64,000 bases of DNA from Mesorhizobium shangrilense (GCF_028826155.1 NZ_JAQGPN010000001.1:4159501-4223500); one strand, 5' to 3'. Numbered from the stretch's first letter, positions 1-10,695 are shown. Made by a program: numbers and translations. Notes: generated from the letters alone by a model not told the origin.

Positions 1-2658
1 GGTATCGCGGTCGTTCTTGAAGACGCGGGCCACCGGATTGCCCCGGATCTCCGGCGCAATGACGTTGGCCACGGGCGACTCGAACGGCTCGTAGTGCACC
101 GGGAACGGCCCGTCGCGCATCATGCCGCGGGTGAACAGTCGGGACTGTCCCTCCGGGTTCATGATGAACGGCCCGACATCGCGCGGATTGGACGTCGGCG
201 GGATATCCGGCACGTCGTAGCCGGCCCACTTCTGCCCGTCCCACTCGATCAGCTTGCGGCTCGGGTCCCAGGCCTTGCCGTCGAGGTTGGCCGAGGCGCG
301 GTTGTAGAGGATGCGCCTGTTGGCCGGCCACGAGAACGCCCACTTGGAATAGGCGCCCGTCTCGTCCGGATCGGTGTTGTCGCGCCGCGCCATCATGTTG
401 CCGGCCTCGGTGAAGCTACCGGAGTAGATCCAGCAGCCGCTGGCGGTCGAGCCGTCGGCGCGCAGCGCCGCGAAGCCCGGAAGCTGCTTGCCGGCCTCGA
501 CCAGGACCTTGGTCGGGTCGTTCGGATCGCGAAGTTCTGTGACGGCGTAGCCGTTCATCTCCTTCGTGATCTCGTCCGACGTTGGCGCGCCCGGATCGGC
601 ATAGGGCCAGTGCAGGTTGACAATGGCGTCCGGGAACGGGCCGCCCTCGTCCTGGCAGAGCTTCTTCAGCCGCAGATACAGCTGCGCCATGATCCAGGTG
701 TCGTGCTTGGCCTCGCCAGGCGGGTTCTGCGCCGGCCAGTGCCACTGCAGCCAGCGGCCGGAGTTGACCAGCGCGCCCTCGTCCTCGGCAAAGCAGGTCG
801 ACGGAAGCTGGTACACCTCCGTCTGGATCGAGGCCGTTTCCACGTCGTTGTAGACGCCGTGGTTCTCCCAGAAGCGCGCCGTCTCCGTCTCCAGCGGATC
901 GATGATCACCAGGAACTTGAGCTTCCCGAGAGAGCGCGTGATCTTGCCGCGATCCGGGAAGGCGAGCAGCGGGTTGAAGCCCTGGCAGAAGTAGCCGTGC
1001 ATCTGCCCCTGGTCCATCATCTCGAAGGCCCGCAGAACATCGTAGGCCGGCAGGTCGAGCTTCGGCAGGTAGTCATAGGCGAAGTCGTTCTGTGGCGTCG
1101 CCGCCGAGCCCCACATCGCCTTCATGAAGGAGACGAAGAACTTCGGGTAGTTCTGCCAGTAGCTGATCTGGTTCGGCCGGAGCGGCTTGAACCCGCGCGA
1201 GCCGATATAGGTTGCGTAGTCGACCTCCCTTTCGGTCGGAATGTTGAGATAGCCCGGGATCAGGTTCGACATCAGCCCGATGTCGGTCAGGCCCTGGATG
1301 TTGGAGTGGCCGCGGAGCGCGTTCATGCCGCCGCCGCGCACGCCGATATTACCCAGGATCAGCTGCAGCATCGCCATGGAGCGGATGTTCTGCGAGCCTT
1401 TCGAGTGCTGCGTCCAGCCCAGCGCGTACATCGACGTCATCGTCTTCGTCGGCGTCGAGCATTCCGAGATCATCTCGGCCACCTTCAGGAACTTGTCCTT
1501 GGGGGTGCCGCAGATGCGCTCCACCATCTCGGGCGTGTAGGTCGCGACGTGAGCCTTCAGGAGGTTCCAGACGCAACGCGGGTTCTGCAGCGTCTCGTCG
1601 ACGACGGCAAAGCCGTCCTCGCCGATCTCGTAGTCCCACGTCGCCCGGTCGTATTCGCGCTTCTCCGCGTCGTAGCCGGTGAAGAGGCCGTCCTTGTAGG
1701 TGAAGCCTTCCTTCACGATGTAGGCGGCGTTGGTGAAGGCGCGCACGTAATCCCACTGCACCTTGTCGTTCTGGATGCAGTAGTTGATGACGCCGAGCAG
1801 GAAGGCGATATCCGTCCCCTGCCGGATCGGCGCGTAATAGTCGGCGACCGACGCCGAGCGCGTGAAGCGCGGATCGACGACGATCAGCTTGGCGCCACGG
1901 TTTGCCTTGGCCTCCGTGACCCACTTGAAACCGCAGGGATGCGCTTCGGCGGCATTGCCGCCCATGATGACCACCAAATCCGTGTTACGGATATCCGTCC
2001 ACGAATTCGTCATTGCACCACGACCGAAAGTTGGGCCCAGACTGGACACCGTGGGGCCGTGTCAGACCCTCGCCTGATTGTCGAAGACCACGATACCGGC
2101 CGAACGCACGGCCTTGTAGGTCAGGAACGCCGTCTCGTTGGTCGTCGCCGACGCTGCGAGGAAGCCGGTTGAGGTCCAGCGGTTGACCTGGACGCCATCC
2201 ATGTTGCGCTCGATGAAGTTCGCGTCGCGATCGTCCTTCATGTGACGCGCGATGCCGTCGAGCGCCTCTTCCCAGGAGATTTCCTCGAAGCGGTCCGAGC
2301 TGGGGCGGCGAACCTTCGGCTTCGTCAGGCGTGTCTCGGCCTTGATGAAGTCCATCAGGGCGGCGCCCTTCGGGCACAGCGTGCCGCGATTGGTCGGATG
2401 ATCGACGTCGCCTTCGAGGTGGATCGCTTCCGCGTTGCCCTGGCTGATGTCGCCCTTGGAGTAGATGATGACGCCGCAGGCCACCGAGCAGTACGGGCAG
2501 GTGTTGCGCGTCTCGGTTGTACCCGCGAGCTTGTAGGGCCTCAGGCCCTCCACGAATGCGGCTTCCGCTTCCCCGAAGCCGAAGGCGCCAAGCGTCGTAA
2601 CCGCGACGCCGGCCCCGGCTCCCTTCAGGAAACTTCGCCGAGAGATTTCCATATTCAT
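1..2658 (-). CDS. fdnG: Formate dehydrogenase-N/O type alpha subunit, selenocysteine-containing (3' end beyond window)
   Basis: Catalytic molybdopterin subunit of the respiratory, periplasm-facing formate dehydrogenase that oxidises formate to CO2 and passes electrons to an Fe-S beta and a cytochrome gamma subunit, expected beyond the left edge. The first 198 residues hold a Tat signal (SRRSFLK), the [4Fe-4S] cysteines (CPYCSVACG, then LCPKG) and end at FDNQARV. The next codon is TGA at 2064-2062. The same frame then stays open to position 1 and reads as the rest of the protein (HGPTVSSLGPTFGRG, VVIMGGNAAEAHP, and near the edge RDGPFPVHYEPFESP). This matches E. coli FdnG/FdoG with Sec at the TGA. 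Start ATG 2658 has GGGAGG just upstream; ATG 2652 is an alternative. About 886 codons are visible. Confidence 0.96.
2033..2064 (-). promoter_or_regulatory. Bacterial SECIS element directing UGA-to-selenocysteine insertion
   Basis: Starting at the UGA (2064-2062), the mRNA forms a hairpin: GG (positions 15-16), a bulged U17, GUCC, loop AGUCU (22-26), then GGGC and CC. The bulged U at 17 and the G23-U24 loop bases are at the same distances from the UGA as in E. coli fdhF, where SelB recognises them. This supports true selenocysteine coding rather than a premature stop. selD lies next door; selA, selB and the selC tRNA are not in the window. Confidence 0.88.
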
Positions 2659-2753
2659 GCAGAGACCTCCCTCTGACAGCGATCCCGATCACGCCCGATC
2701 GGATTCTGAGGTGGATGCTACTGTTGCACACATGTTCTGTCAAAGAACTAAAA

Positions 2754-2772
2754 CATGACGATTATAGTCATG
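2754..2772. promoter_or_regulatory. Inverted repeat in the fdnG-selD divergent region
   Basis: The 197-bp divergent region contains CATGAC, a 7-nt spacer, then GTCATG, a perfect 6-bp inverted repeat about 95 bp from the fdnG start and 85 bp from the selD start. A second short one (CGTTG-CTT-CAACG) lies at 2802-2814. They are placed like operators for a shared regulator, but no regulator can be named. Confidence 0.35.
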
Positions 2773-2855
2773 AATAGTCTTCGACGACACGCTCTGGACC
2801 TCGTTGCTTCAACGGGCCAGTATTGTCTGCTTTCGACCTCGAAAGGGAGAATGCG

Positions 2856-3908
2856 ATGCACGCGCCCGTTGAGAAACCACGTCTTACCAGCCTCGCACAT
2901 GGCGGCGGTTGTGGCTGCAAGCTGGCGCCCGCTGTACTTCAGGATCTCCTGAGCGAGATGCCCAAGGCCGGCCCGTTCGCCAACCTCCTTGTCGGCACCG
3001 AAACGGCCGACGACGCGGCGGTGTGGGACCTCGACGGCCGCACCTCGATCATCGCAACGACCGACTTCTTCATGCCCATGGTCGACGACCCGCACACCTT
3101 CGGCCGCATCGCCGCAACCAACGCGATCTCCGACGTCTATGCGATGGGCGGCACTCCGATCTTCGCGCTCGCCATCGTCGGCATGCCTATCGACAAGATG
3201 GACCCTGCGGACATCCGCCAGATTCTCGCGGGCGGCGCATCGATCTGCGCCGAGGCCGGCATTCCCGTCGCCGGCGGGCATTCAATCGACTGTCCGGAGC
3301 CTGTCTACGGCCTCGCCGTGATCGGCACGTGCCCGACCGCACAGGTCAAGCGCAACTCGGTCGCCAGGCCCGGCGACAGGCTGATCCTCACCAAGGGCAT
3401 CGGCATCGGCATCTACTCGGCCGCAATCAAGAAGGGCCAGCTTCCGGAAGATGCCTACCCGGAAATGGTCGGGTCCACGACCTTGCTCAACCGCATCGGA
3501 GCCGATCTGGGCTCCGATTCCGCCGTCAGCGCGATGACCGACGTGACGGGCTTCGGCATCCTCGGCCACTCGCTCGAGATGGCGCGAGGCGCCGGCGCGA
3601 CGATCCGCCTCGAGCTCGAAGCCCTCCCCTTCCTCGACCAGGCGGCCCGCCTCGCCGAGGCAGGCTTCGTCACCGGCGCATCACACCGAAACTGGAGGAG
3701 CTACGGCGACGGCGTGGTCCTGCCGGACGGCCTTCCGGACTGGCGACGCCATCTCCTGACGGACCCGCAGACGTCCGGCGGTCTCCTCGTCGCCGTGGAG
3801 CCGGGGCATGCGGACAAACTGGTGAAACGCATCCGCGACAGCGGCTATCCCCGCGCTGCGGTCGTCGGCAGCGTGGCGGCCGGAGCCGCAAGGGTCATCG
3901 TCTCCTAG
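2856..3908 (+). CDS. selD: Selenide, water dikinase
   Basis: Makes selenophosphate from selenide and ATP, the selenium donor for Sec-tRNA synthesis. The protein has the N-terminal catalytic segment [11 protein letters not shown], with Cys at the position that is Cys or Sec in SelD. It also has [39 protein letters not shown] and a C-terminal [12 protein letters not shown], all typical of the AIRS-like fold. ATG 2856 is chosen because AAGGGAG lies 6-12 nt upstream; a TTG at 2823 would add 11 residues but lacks a ribosome site. About 350 residues, the usual length. It is divergent from the Sec-containing formate dehydrogenase it serves. Confidence 0.97.
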   Translation: MHAPVEKPRLTSLAHGGGCGCKLAPAVLQDLLSEMPKAGPFANLLVGTETADDAAVWDLDGRTSIIATTDFFMPMVDDPHTFGRIAATNAISDVYAMGGTPIFALAIVGMPIDKMDPADIRQILAGGASICAEAGIPVAGGHSIDCPEPVYGLAVIGTCPTAQVKRNSVARPGDRLILTKGIGIGIYSAAIKKGQLPEDAYPEMVGSTTLLNRIGADLGSDSAVSAMTDVTGFGILGHSLEMARGAGATIRLELEALPFLDQAARLAEAGFVTGASHRNWRSYGDGVVLPDGLPDWRRHLLTDPQTSGGLLVAVEPGHADKLVKRIRDSGYPRAAVVGSVAAGAARVIVS

Positions 3909-3976
3909 CAACGCATTTGCGGGCAACGAAGTCGCGTCTCGCGAGTTCTATCCTCCACCGACCGTGGAGGTTCAGC

Positions 3977-4567
3977 ATGAAACGCATTCTGGTTGCGCTC
4001 CCGCTCGCCGGCATGATGTTTGCCGCGCCGGGCGCATTCGCCCAATCTGCGCCACCGACCGCAACCGGCGAGGCCCCCCCTCAGCTTGGCGAACAGGCCA
4101 AACAGGACAGGCTGCAACCCAAGCGCGGTGACTGCGTCGACCTGACGGACGGCGCCGCAGCCGGCGCCCAGCAGCAGACCGGGGACAATGCAGATGCCGC
4201 GGCAGACACAGGCAACGAAACGGACAAGGCGACGGCCGCGATTGGCGGAGCCGCTGAGGAGGTGGCCCGGGCCCCTGCGCAGTCGGAAACCCAGCCGGTC
4301 GCCGGCCCCGATGCCGGCACCGCGCCGGGCGGATCAGGCTCGAGCGCCTGGACAGGCGGACTTGGAGGCTCGGACATCGGCACCAGCCAGGCGAAGGAAC
4401 TCGACAGTTCGCCGAAAAAGGACCACCCGCCGGTCGCCTCCGGCCTCGATCCTATCAGCGGCGAAACGGCGGCCGAAGGTCCTCAGGCGCCGGCAACGCT
4501 CGACGGCGATGCTGCCATGACTCCGACCGCGCCCGCCACGGAGAGCTCGAAGGAAACTCCCTGCTGA
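3977..4567 (+). CDS. Secreted low-complexity protein of unknown function
   Basis: Not recognised. The 196-residue product starts with a Sec signal peptide (MKRILVALPLAGMMFAAPGAFA, likely cut before QSAPP). The mature part is rich in Ala, Pro, Gly, Thr, Asp and Glu, probably disordered, with one short conserved-looking patch (KRGDCVDLTDG) and a final Cys. ATG 3977 has GTGGAGG 7-13 nt upstream. It follows selD by 68 bp on the same strand but has no evident link to selenium. A perfect GC hairpin lies just after its stop. Periplasmic or surface location is inferred from the signal peptide only. Confidence 0.7.
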   Translation: MKRILVALPLAGMMFAAPGAFAQSAPPTATGEAPPQLGEQAKQDRLQPKRGDCVDLTDGAAAGAQQQTGDNADAAADTGNETDKATAAIGGAAEEVARAPAQSETQPVAGPDAGTAPGGSGSSAWTGGLGGSDIGTSQAKELDSSPKKDHPPVASGLDPISGETAAEGPQAPATLDGDAAMTPTAPATESSKETPC

Positions 4568-4946
4568 GATCCGGCGGCGCGCCCATCGCGCCAGATCCCG
4601 GTGCCTGCCGACCAATTTCCTTCCCAGTCTCTCCGACCACAAGCACGCGAGCGCCCTCCCACAACGGGTGGTCAATAGTATTGGCAATAGCCTTTTGCAG
4701 GACGCGAGCAGGAGAGCCTTGCCCTGACCACTTTCGAACGAGACACTGCGTCAGTGAGCGCCCACCCGGCCGACCGCCAATCATTGCTTGCCAAGGGCGA
4801 ACCCAAGCCCTCACTATTGGTACCGGCGGAAGGCAGGACGCCGGGATCCGCCGGAGGCGCGTCGGCTGCGGGCGTCGCGACCTGTTCACGTTCCCCCGGC
4901 AAGGACGCCCACCGTCCCGCCAAGCCCTGAGGAAAACGGCCGCCGC
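4568..4946. other. 379-bp gap with two GC hairpins, no gene seen
   Basis: No convincing coding region. A perfect 6-bp stem (GGCGCG, loop CCCAT, CGCGCC) at 4576-4592 follows the stop of the upstream gene, but without a T-run. A second inverted repeat, CCGGCGGA at 4823-4830 and TCCGCCGG at 4847-4854, lies about 100 bp before the pta start and may be part of its leader. No tRNA-Sec-like structure was found here. Confidence 0.5.
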
Positions 4947-5891
4947 ATGACGACCAGCCCGACCGTCGACCACTACCAGCAGATCCTGGGCCTGTGCCGG
5001 CCGCTGCCGCCGGTTCACACGGCCGTCGTGCATCCCGTCAAGGTAAATGTCCTCACGGCGATTGCCGACGCCGTCGCAGCGAAGCTGATCACGCCGACGC
5101 TCGTCGGTCCGAGGGAGCGGATCGTCGCAGCCGCCGCCGAGTGTGGGACGGACATCTCGGGCTTTGAGCTGATCGACACCGAGCACAGCCACGCCGCGGC
5201 CGCCACGGCTGCCGAGCTTGCCGCGGCCGGCAAGGTGCAGGCGATCATGAAGGGGTCGCTGCACACCGACGAGCTGCTGGGCGCCATCGTGGCGGCCGCG
5301 TCCGGACTGCGCACGGAGCGCCGCATCTCGCACGCCTTCCTGATGAGCATTCCCACCTATCCGAAGCCCTTCATCATCACCGACGCCGCGGTCAACATCG
5401 TGCCTGACCTGCCGGTGAAGGCCGACATAACGCAGAACGCCGTCGACCTGTGGCGGGTCGTATTCGGTTCTGACCGGAAGCCCAAGGCCGGCGTCCTGGC
5501 CGCCGTGGAGACGGTCAACGCGAAGATGCAGGCCACGCTCGACGCCGCCGCGCTCTGCAAGATGGCCGACCGCGGGCAGATCGCCAACGCCATCGTTGAC
5601 GGCCCCCTCGCGTTCGACAATGCGATCAGCGCCGCGGCTGCCTTGGAGAAAGGCATCGTGTCACCGGTCGCGGGCGACGTGGACATCCTCGTCGTCCCGG
5701 ATATCGAATCTGGCAACATGCTCGCCAAGCAGCTGATCTTCCTGGGCGGCGCGGATGCCGCCGGCATCGTGCTCGGCGCGCGCGTGCCGGTCATCCTGAC
5801 CAGCCGCGCGGACGGGCTGCGCGCCCGCCTTCTATCCTGCGCGCTCGCTACGCTGATGGCCGAGGCGCGCCGCACGGGACAGCTGAAATGA
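4947..5891 (+). CDS. pta: Phosphate acetyltransferase (Pta/Ptb family, short form)
   Basis: Interconverts acetyl-CoA and acetyl phosphate. The 314-residue protein is the single-domain Pta/Ptb form: KVNVLTAIADA, TLVGPRERI, QAIMKGSLHTDELLGA, RRISHAFLMSIPTYPKPFIITDAA, IVDGPLAFDNAIS and VPDIESGNMLAKQL. ATG 4947 has GAGGAAA about 12 nt upstream; upstream in-frame codons (to 4788) do not look coding. It overlaps ackA by ATGA, so the two are translationally coupled. Specificity for acetyl versus longer acyl groups cannot be read from sequence; the kinase partner favours acetate or propionate. Confidence 0.93.
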   Translation: MTTSPTVDHYQQILGLCRPLPPVHTAVVHPVKVNVLTAIADAVAAKLITPTLVGPRERIVAAAAECGTDISGFELIDTEHSHAAAATAAELAAAGKVQAIMKGSLHTDELLGAIVAAASGLRTERRISHAFLMSIPTYPKPFIITDAAVNIVPDLPVKADITQNAVDLWRVVFGSDRKPKAGVLAAVETVNAKMQATLDAAALCKMADRGQIANAIVDGPLAFDNAISAAAALEKGIVSPVAGDVDILVVPDIESGNMLAKQLIFLGGADAAGIVLGARVPVILTSRADGLRARLLSCALATLMAEARRTGQLK

Positions 5892-7000
5892 TTGACACGC
5901 TGCTGGTGCTCAATGCCGGGTCCTCGAGCCTGAAGTTCCAGGTCTTCGCGCTATCCGACCTCGCGATGCTGGCTGGCGGCCAGGTCAGCCGGATCGGCGG
6001 CGAGGCAACCTTCAAGGCCTCGCTGGCGTCCGGCGAGAAGGAGGCGGGCAATCTCGCCCCAGGCACAGACCACACGGCTGCTCTGGCCGCCGTGCTGGAG
6101 TTCGTCGACCGGCACGACGACGGCTGGCGCGTTGCGGCGGTTGTTCACCGCATCGTCCATGGCGGCACGCAGTATGTCGACCCGGTGTTCGTCACGCCCG
6201 AGGTGATGGACGACCTTGCCGCGCTGTCCCCTCTGGCGCCGCTGCACCAGCCGCACAATCTGGCGGCGATCACGGCTTCCGAGGCGCTCGTCGGCGACGT
6301 GCCCGACATCGCCTGCTTCGACACCGCCTTCCATGCGAACCGCGAAGACCTTTTCACCACCTTCGCGATCTCCGGCGATCTGCGCGCCAAGGGCGTGCGG
6401 CGCTATGGATTCCACGGCATCTCCTACCAATGGATCGCACGCGTACTTGCCGAAGAACACCCACGGCTCGCCGCAGGGCGGGTCGTCGCTGCGCATCTCG
6501 GCAACGGCGCGAGCCTCTGCGCGATCGAGCGAGGCAGGAGCGTGGACACGACCATGGGCATGACCGCACTCGACGGACTGCCGATGGGCACGCGCTGCGG
6601 CGCCATCGACGCCGGCGCCGTCATCTACATGCTGCGCGATCTCGGCATGAGCACGGACGAGGCGGAGGCCGAACTCTACAACCGGTCGGGCCTGCTCGGT
6701 CTCTCTGGCCTGACCAACGACGTGCGGGAACTGCTCGCCAGTGCCGAACCCAGCGCCAGCCTCGCGCTCGACTACTACGCGCTCAAGGTCGCCCAGCATT
6801 CTGCGATGATGGCCGCATCGATGGGCGGTATCGACGCCCTGGTCTTCACGGCCGGGATCGGCGAGCACGCGACACTCGTGCGCGAGGCTATCCTCGCGAG
6901 GCTCGGGTTCCTCGGCGCGTTCGAGACCCTGGTGATCCCAGCGAACGAGGAGCTGATGATGGCGATCGACGCGAAGGCGCTGCTGGAAGCTTCGGCCTGA
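5888..7000 (+). CDS. ackA: Acetate/propionate family kinase
   Basis: Converts acetyl phosphate and ADP to acetate and ATP, or the reverse, in the Pta-AckA pathway. The N-terminal NAGSSSLKFQVF motif, VVHRIVHGG, RRYGFHGISYQWI, HLGNGASLCAI and FTAGIGEH are diagnostic of the family. At 370 residues it is somewhat shorter than the roughly 400 of E. coli AckA, as usual in alphaproteobacteria. Its ATG sits in the ATGA overlap with the pta stop. No phosphoketolase gene is visible in the window. Confidence 0.95.
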   Translation: MIDTLLVLNAGSSSLKFQVFALSDLAMLAGGQVSRIGGEATFKASLASGEKEAGNLAPGTDHTAALAAVLEFVDRHDDGWRVAAVVHRIVHGGTQYVDPVFVTPEVMDDLAALSPLAPLHQPHNLAAITASEALVGDVPDIACFDTAFHANREDLFTTFAISGDLRAKGVRRYGFHGISYQWIARVLAEEHPRLAAGRVVAAHLGNGASLCAIERGRSVDTTMGMTALDGLPMGTRCGAIDAGAVIYMLRDLGMSTDEAEAELYNRSGLLGLSGLTNDVRELLASAEPSASLALDYYALKVAQHSAMMAASMGGIDALVFTAGIGEHATLVREAILARLGFLGAFETLVIPANEELMMAIDAKALLEASA

Positions 7001-7060
7001 AAATGCAGACGGGGTTTCGGGCCCGGCTCTCACAACACGGACGCTGATATTTTCCCCAGC

Positions 7061-8092
7061 CTAATTCCGATCGACGGGTTTTGAGCGCATCCGCGAAACG
7101 GTCTCGCGTTCGGCGCGCCGGCAGCGCATCGGCGGCAGACCGCGGTCCATCAGGTCGAAATCCTCCAGAACCATGTCGCCCATGCGCTTGAAAGCGATGT
7201 CCAGCGCGCCGGCGCGGTGCGCGGAACGCAGGAAGTTCGGCAGCGAGCGCACCCGATGGTCGATCGCAAGCGGTTCTTCCGGGAAGACGTCGCTGGCGGC
7301 GACGATGTCTCCGCTCTCCACCGCATCCATCAGCGCGTCGAAGTCGACGACGCCGGCGCGGCTGAGCAGGATGAAGGCCGCGCCCCTGCGCATCTTCGCG
7401 AAGGCTTCGGCGCCCAGAAAACCCTGGTTGTCGCTGGTCACCGACGCGACGACGAAGACGAAGTCGCTGCCTGACAGGACCTCGTCCAGCGATGCCGGCT
7501 CGACGCCGTGGTCGCGCAGCGTCGACGGCGGCAACCACGGGTCGTACACCTTGGTGCGCGTGCGGAACCCCGAGAGAACCCGGTTCAGCGCCTTGCCGAG
7601 GTCGCCGAAGCCGACGATGCCGACATCCGCGCCGGAGAGAAGCCGCGCCGTCTGGTTGCCGTCGCCGCCCCAGAGTTCCCTCCCCTGCCGGAACGCGAGG
7701 TCCGCATCGACAATGTCGCGCGCGAGGTTGAGCGCCATGGCGAGCCCGAGCTCGGCGACGGGCTCCGCAAACACCGAGCCGGGCATGATCACATGGATGC
7801 CGCGCTCGAACAGCGTTTCGTACGGCATGTTGTTGAGCAGGTTGGTCTCGACGTTCGCTACGCAGCGCAGCGAATTCATCTTCGCCAGCGTGTCCGCCGA
7901 AATTGGCGGCTGGCCGATGATGTATCGCGCCTCGGCGAGGGTCGCGTTGGGCAAGGAGGCGAACTCGGGATCCGTAGTCTCGACGATCCGGTAGTTCCTC
8001 CTCAGCAGCGCGAGTTGGTCCGGTGTGAAGATGAGCTCCAGCGAGCGCGGGGCCGGGCAACTGATGACGAGAGGTTTTCCGACGTCTGCCAT
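7061..8092 (-). CDS. D-isomer-specific 2-hydroxyacid dehydrogenase family protein
   Basis: NAD(P)-dependent oxidoreductase of the D-2-hydroxyacid dehydrogenase family. It has the Rossmann signature VGIVGFGDLGKAL, the catalytic-region Arg (LLSRAGVVD), the acidic residue in DVFPEEP and the His in SAHRAGA. ATG 8092 follows GGAAG; the TTG at 8104 is less likely. About 343 residues. It is the last gene of a minus-strand run with a ribokinase-like kinase, a mutarotase and an ABC ATPase, so a sugar-acid or keto-acid substrate is likely. The true substrate is unknown. Confidence 0.88.
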   Translation of the reverse strand: MADVGKPLVISCPAPRSLELIFTPDQLALLRRNYRIVETTDPEFASLPNATLAEARYIIGQPPISADTLAKMNSLRCVANVETNLLNNMPYETLFERGIHVIMPGSVFAEPVAELGLAMALNLARDIVDADLAFRQGRELWGGDGNQTARLLSGADVGIVGFGDLGKALNRVLSGFRTRTKVYDPWLPPSTLRDHGVEPASLDEVLSGSDFVFVVASVTSDNQGFLGAEAFAKMRRGAAFILLSRAGVVDFDALMDAVESGDIVAASDVFPEEPLAIDHRVRSLPNFLRSAHRAGALDIAFKRMGDMVLEDFDLMDRGLPPMRCRRAERETVSRMRSKPVDRN

Positions 8093-8136
8093 TTTCGCTT
8101 CCAACGTATCGATTGCGAGCCGTTCGCGGCTTTGGA

Positions 8137-9066
8137 TCAGCCGAGCAGGTTGCGGACTTCATCAAGCGTGGGCATCGACGGCGCGGTGCCCGGGCGCGTC
8201 ACCGAGACGCCGGCCACGGCGCAGGCGAAGCGCACGGCAGCAAGCGGATCCTCGCCGCGGGCAAGCGCCGCCGCGAAGCCGCCGTTGAAGGCATCGCCCG
8301 CGCCGGTCGTCTCGACCACCGGCCCCGCATCGACAGCGGGAACCAGCTCGGAGACGCCCACCGCATGGTAGAGGGCGCCCTTCTCGCCGAGCGTGACGAC
8401 CGCGGCGCCCGCGCCCTTGCCGATCAGCACGTCGGCGGCGCGGCGCGCGCCGTCGAGGCTGTCCACCTTCACTCCGGTCAGTCCCTCGGCTTCGGTTTCG
8501 TTCGGCGTGACGTAGTCGCAGAGCGGGAATATCTCTGCCGGCAGCGCCGCCGCTGGCGCCGGATTTAGGATGGTCGCAACGCCGGCGTCGCGCGCGATCT
8601 GAAGTGCCTTCAGAGCGGCAGCGATCGGCTGCTCGAGCTGGGTGACGAATACACCTGCGCCACGGATCAGCGCGGCATTGGCCTCGATGTCCGCCGGCGA
8701 GATCAGGGTCGCGGCGCCCGGACACACGATGATCGCGTTGTTGCCCGTCGTCTCCTCTACGAAGATGTAGGCAGCGCCCGTGTAGCTTTCGGGCGTCTCG
8801 ATGACGGCCGGCTTTACGCCAGCGTCCCGCCAGGTGGCGAGCGCCATATCTGCGAACGGGTCGCGGCCGAGCCGGGTGATGAAGGAAACGTCGGCGCCCA
8901 GCTTGCCGGCCGCCACCGCCTGATTCGATCCCTTGCCGCCCGGACCAAGCTTGAATGAACTGCCGAGTATGGTCTCCCCCATGCGCGGAGCGCGCGGGGC
9001 ACGATAGGCCGTGTCCGCGACGAAGACGCCGAGGATCACGATGGGTTTTTGGGCGGCCATGGCCAT
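8137..9066 (-). CDS. rbsK: Ribokinase-like PfkB sugar kinase
   Basis: Phosphorylates a pentose or related sugar with ATP. Both PfkB signatures are visible: GPGGKGSNQAVAAGKLGADV near the N-terminus and VETTGAGDAFNGGFAAAL near the C-terminus, with NPAPAAALP and VTPNETEAE as in RbsK. 309 residues, the normal length. ATG 9066 overlaps the TAA of the mutarotase gene by one base (TAATG); ATG 9060 is possible. The neighbouring mutarotase and ABC genes fit sugar uptake and activation. Ribose is the default family guess; the locus also shows fucose-like genes, so specificity is open. Confidence 0.9.
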   Translation of the reverse strand: MAMAAQKPIVILGVFVADTAYRAPRAPRMGETILGSSFKLGPGGKGSNQAVAAGKLGADVSFITRLGRDPFADMALATWRDAGVKPAVIETPESYTGAAYIFVEETTGNNAIIVCPGAATLISPADIEANAALIRGAGVFVTQLEQPIAAALKALQIARDAGVATILNPAPAAALPAEIFPLCDYVTPNETEAEGLTGVKVDSLDGARRAADVLIGKGAGAAVVTLGEKGALYHAVGVSELVPAVDAGPVVETTGAGDAFNGGFAAALARGEDPLAAVRFACAVAGVSVTRPGTAPSMPTLDEVRNLLG

Positions 9067-9521
9067 TAGCCCGCGTCCGGCGGAACGACGCCCTTGCGGA
9101 ACGCGAAGCAGCCGTAGAAGCGTCGCTCGCCCGTCTGGATCACGGCGTAGGCCTGCTTGGCGCGCTCGTAGAAGGCATAGCGCTCGACGCCGATCATCGG
9201 CCAGGACTTGCCCTCGGCGGCGTCGACCGCCTTCTGCACCTCGGCCTGGACAGGCGGCACCTCGTCGGGCTTGCCGACGATCTCCATCCGGGCTGCGGCA
9301 TCGTCAACGAAGGAATCGAGCGGATAGACGGAGAGCACCGCCTGCGCCACCTCGGCCGCGGTCGTGTTGTCGATGCGCAGCAGCTTTCCGAGCCGCGTCT
9401 GCCGCGCGACGGAATCGGCGGGGAAATTGGTGTCGCAGATGATCAGGTCGTCGCCGTGGCCCATTGCGCGCAGAGCGAAGAGCACGTCGGCATTGAGCAG
9501 CGGATGGATGCCTTTCAGCAA
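9066..9521 (-). CDS. RbsD/FucU-family sugar mutarotase
   Basis: Catalyses interconversion of sugar anomers so that uptake and kinase steps are not limited by ring flipping. The start of the family is seen as LLKGIHPLLNADVLFALRAMGHGDDL, followed by CDTNFPADS and PLDSFVDDAAAR. The natural N-terminus begins at a TTG codon (9521) preceded by GGGAGGGG; the longer frame reaching 9584 adds 21 residues that do not fit the family. About 151 residues. FucU-like features (IIxxDxxFP, long form) suggest an L-fucose-type sugar as well as ribose. Confidence 0.88.
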   Translation of the reverse strand: MLKGIHPLLNADVLFALRAMGHGDDLIICDTNFPADSVARQTRLGKLLRIDNTTAAEVAQAVLSVYPLDSFVDDAAARMEIVGKPDEVPPVQAEVQKAVDAAEGKSWPMIGVERYAFYERAKQAYAVIQTGERRFYGCFAFRKGVVPPDAG

Positions 9522-9555
9522 GTGATGTCCCCTCCCAGGGTGTGTTGTGCGTGGT

Positions 9556-10614
<1,059 letters not shown>

Positions 10615-10682
10615 GTTTGTGGACGTCCCTCCCGAAACTGCCGCAGAAGCTAGCCAAGCGTCAGTGCCGAGTCCACCATATT

Positions 10683-10695
10683 TTGGTCAGACCAA
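10683..10695. promoter_or_regulatory. Palindromic operator candidate, GntR/FadR-type (TTGGTCAGACCAA)
   Basis: A perfect palindrome around a central A lies in the 265-bp divergent region between the ABC ATPase and binding-protein operons. It contains TGGT-N3-ACCA, which fits the FadR-subfamily GntR consensus TNGT-N(0-3)-ACNA. It is about 70 bp from the ATPase start and 185 bp from the binding-protein start. No GntR gene lies in this cluster; the only GntR protein in the window is HutC, whose subfamily uses another site. Confidence 0.5.

Noticed and set aside
2062..2064. Premature stop in fdnG
   Set aside because: The TGA sits exactly at the known Sec position, has a SECIS hairpin with correct spacing and conserved sequence beyond it; it is a recoded codon, not a nonsense mutation.
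94..2172. 692-codon open frame on the + strand
   Set aside because: Antisense shadow of fdnG. High GC gives long open frames on the opposite strand, and the product is Arg/Val/His-rich with no family pattern.
2909..4567. 552-codon frame spanning selD and the next gene
   Set aside because: Runs out of frame through selD; only its last part, from 3977, is a real gene with its own start, ribosome site and signal peptide.
4568..4946. Possible selC (tRNA-Sec) gene near selD
   Set aside because: No TTCGA-type T-loop with a long extra arm or CCA end could be made from this gap; only simple inverted repeats were seen.
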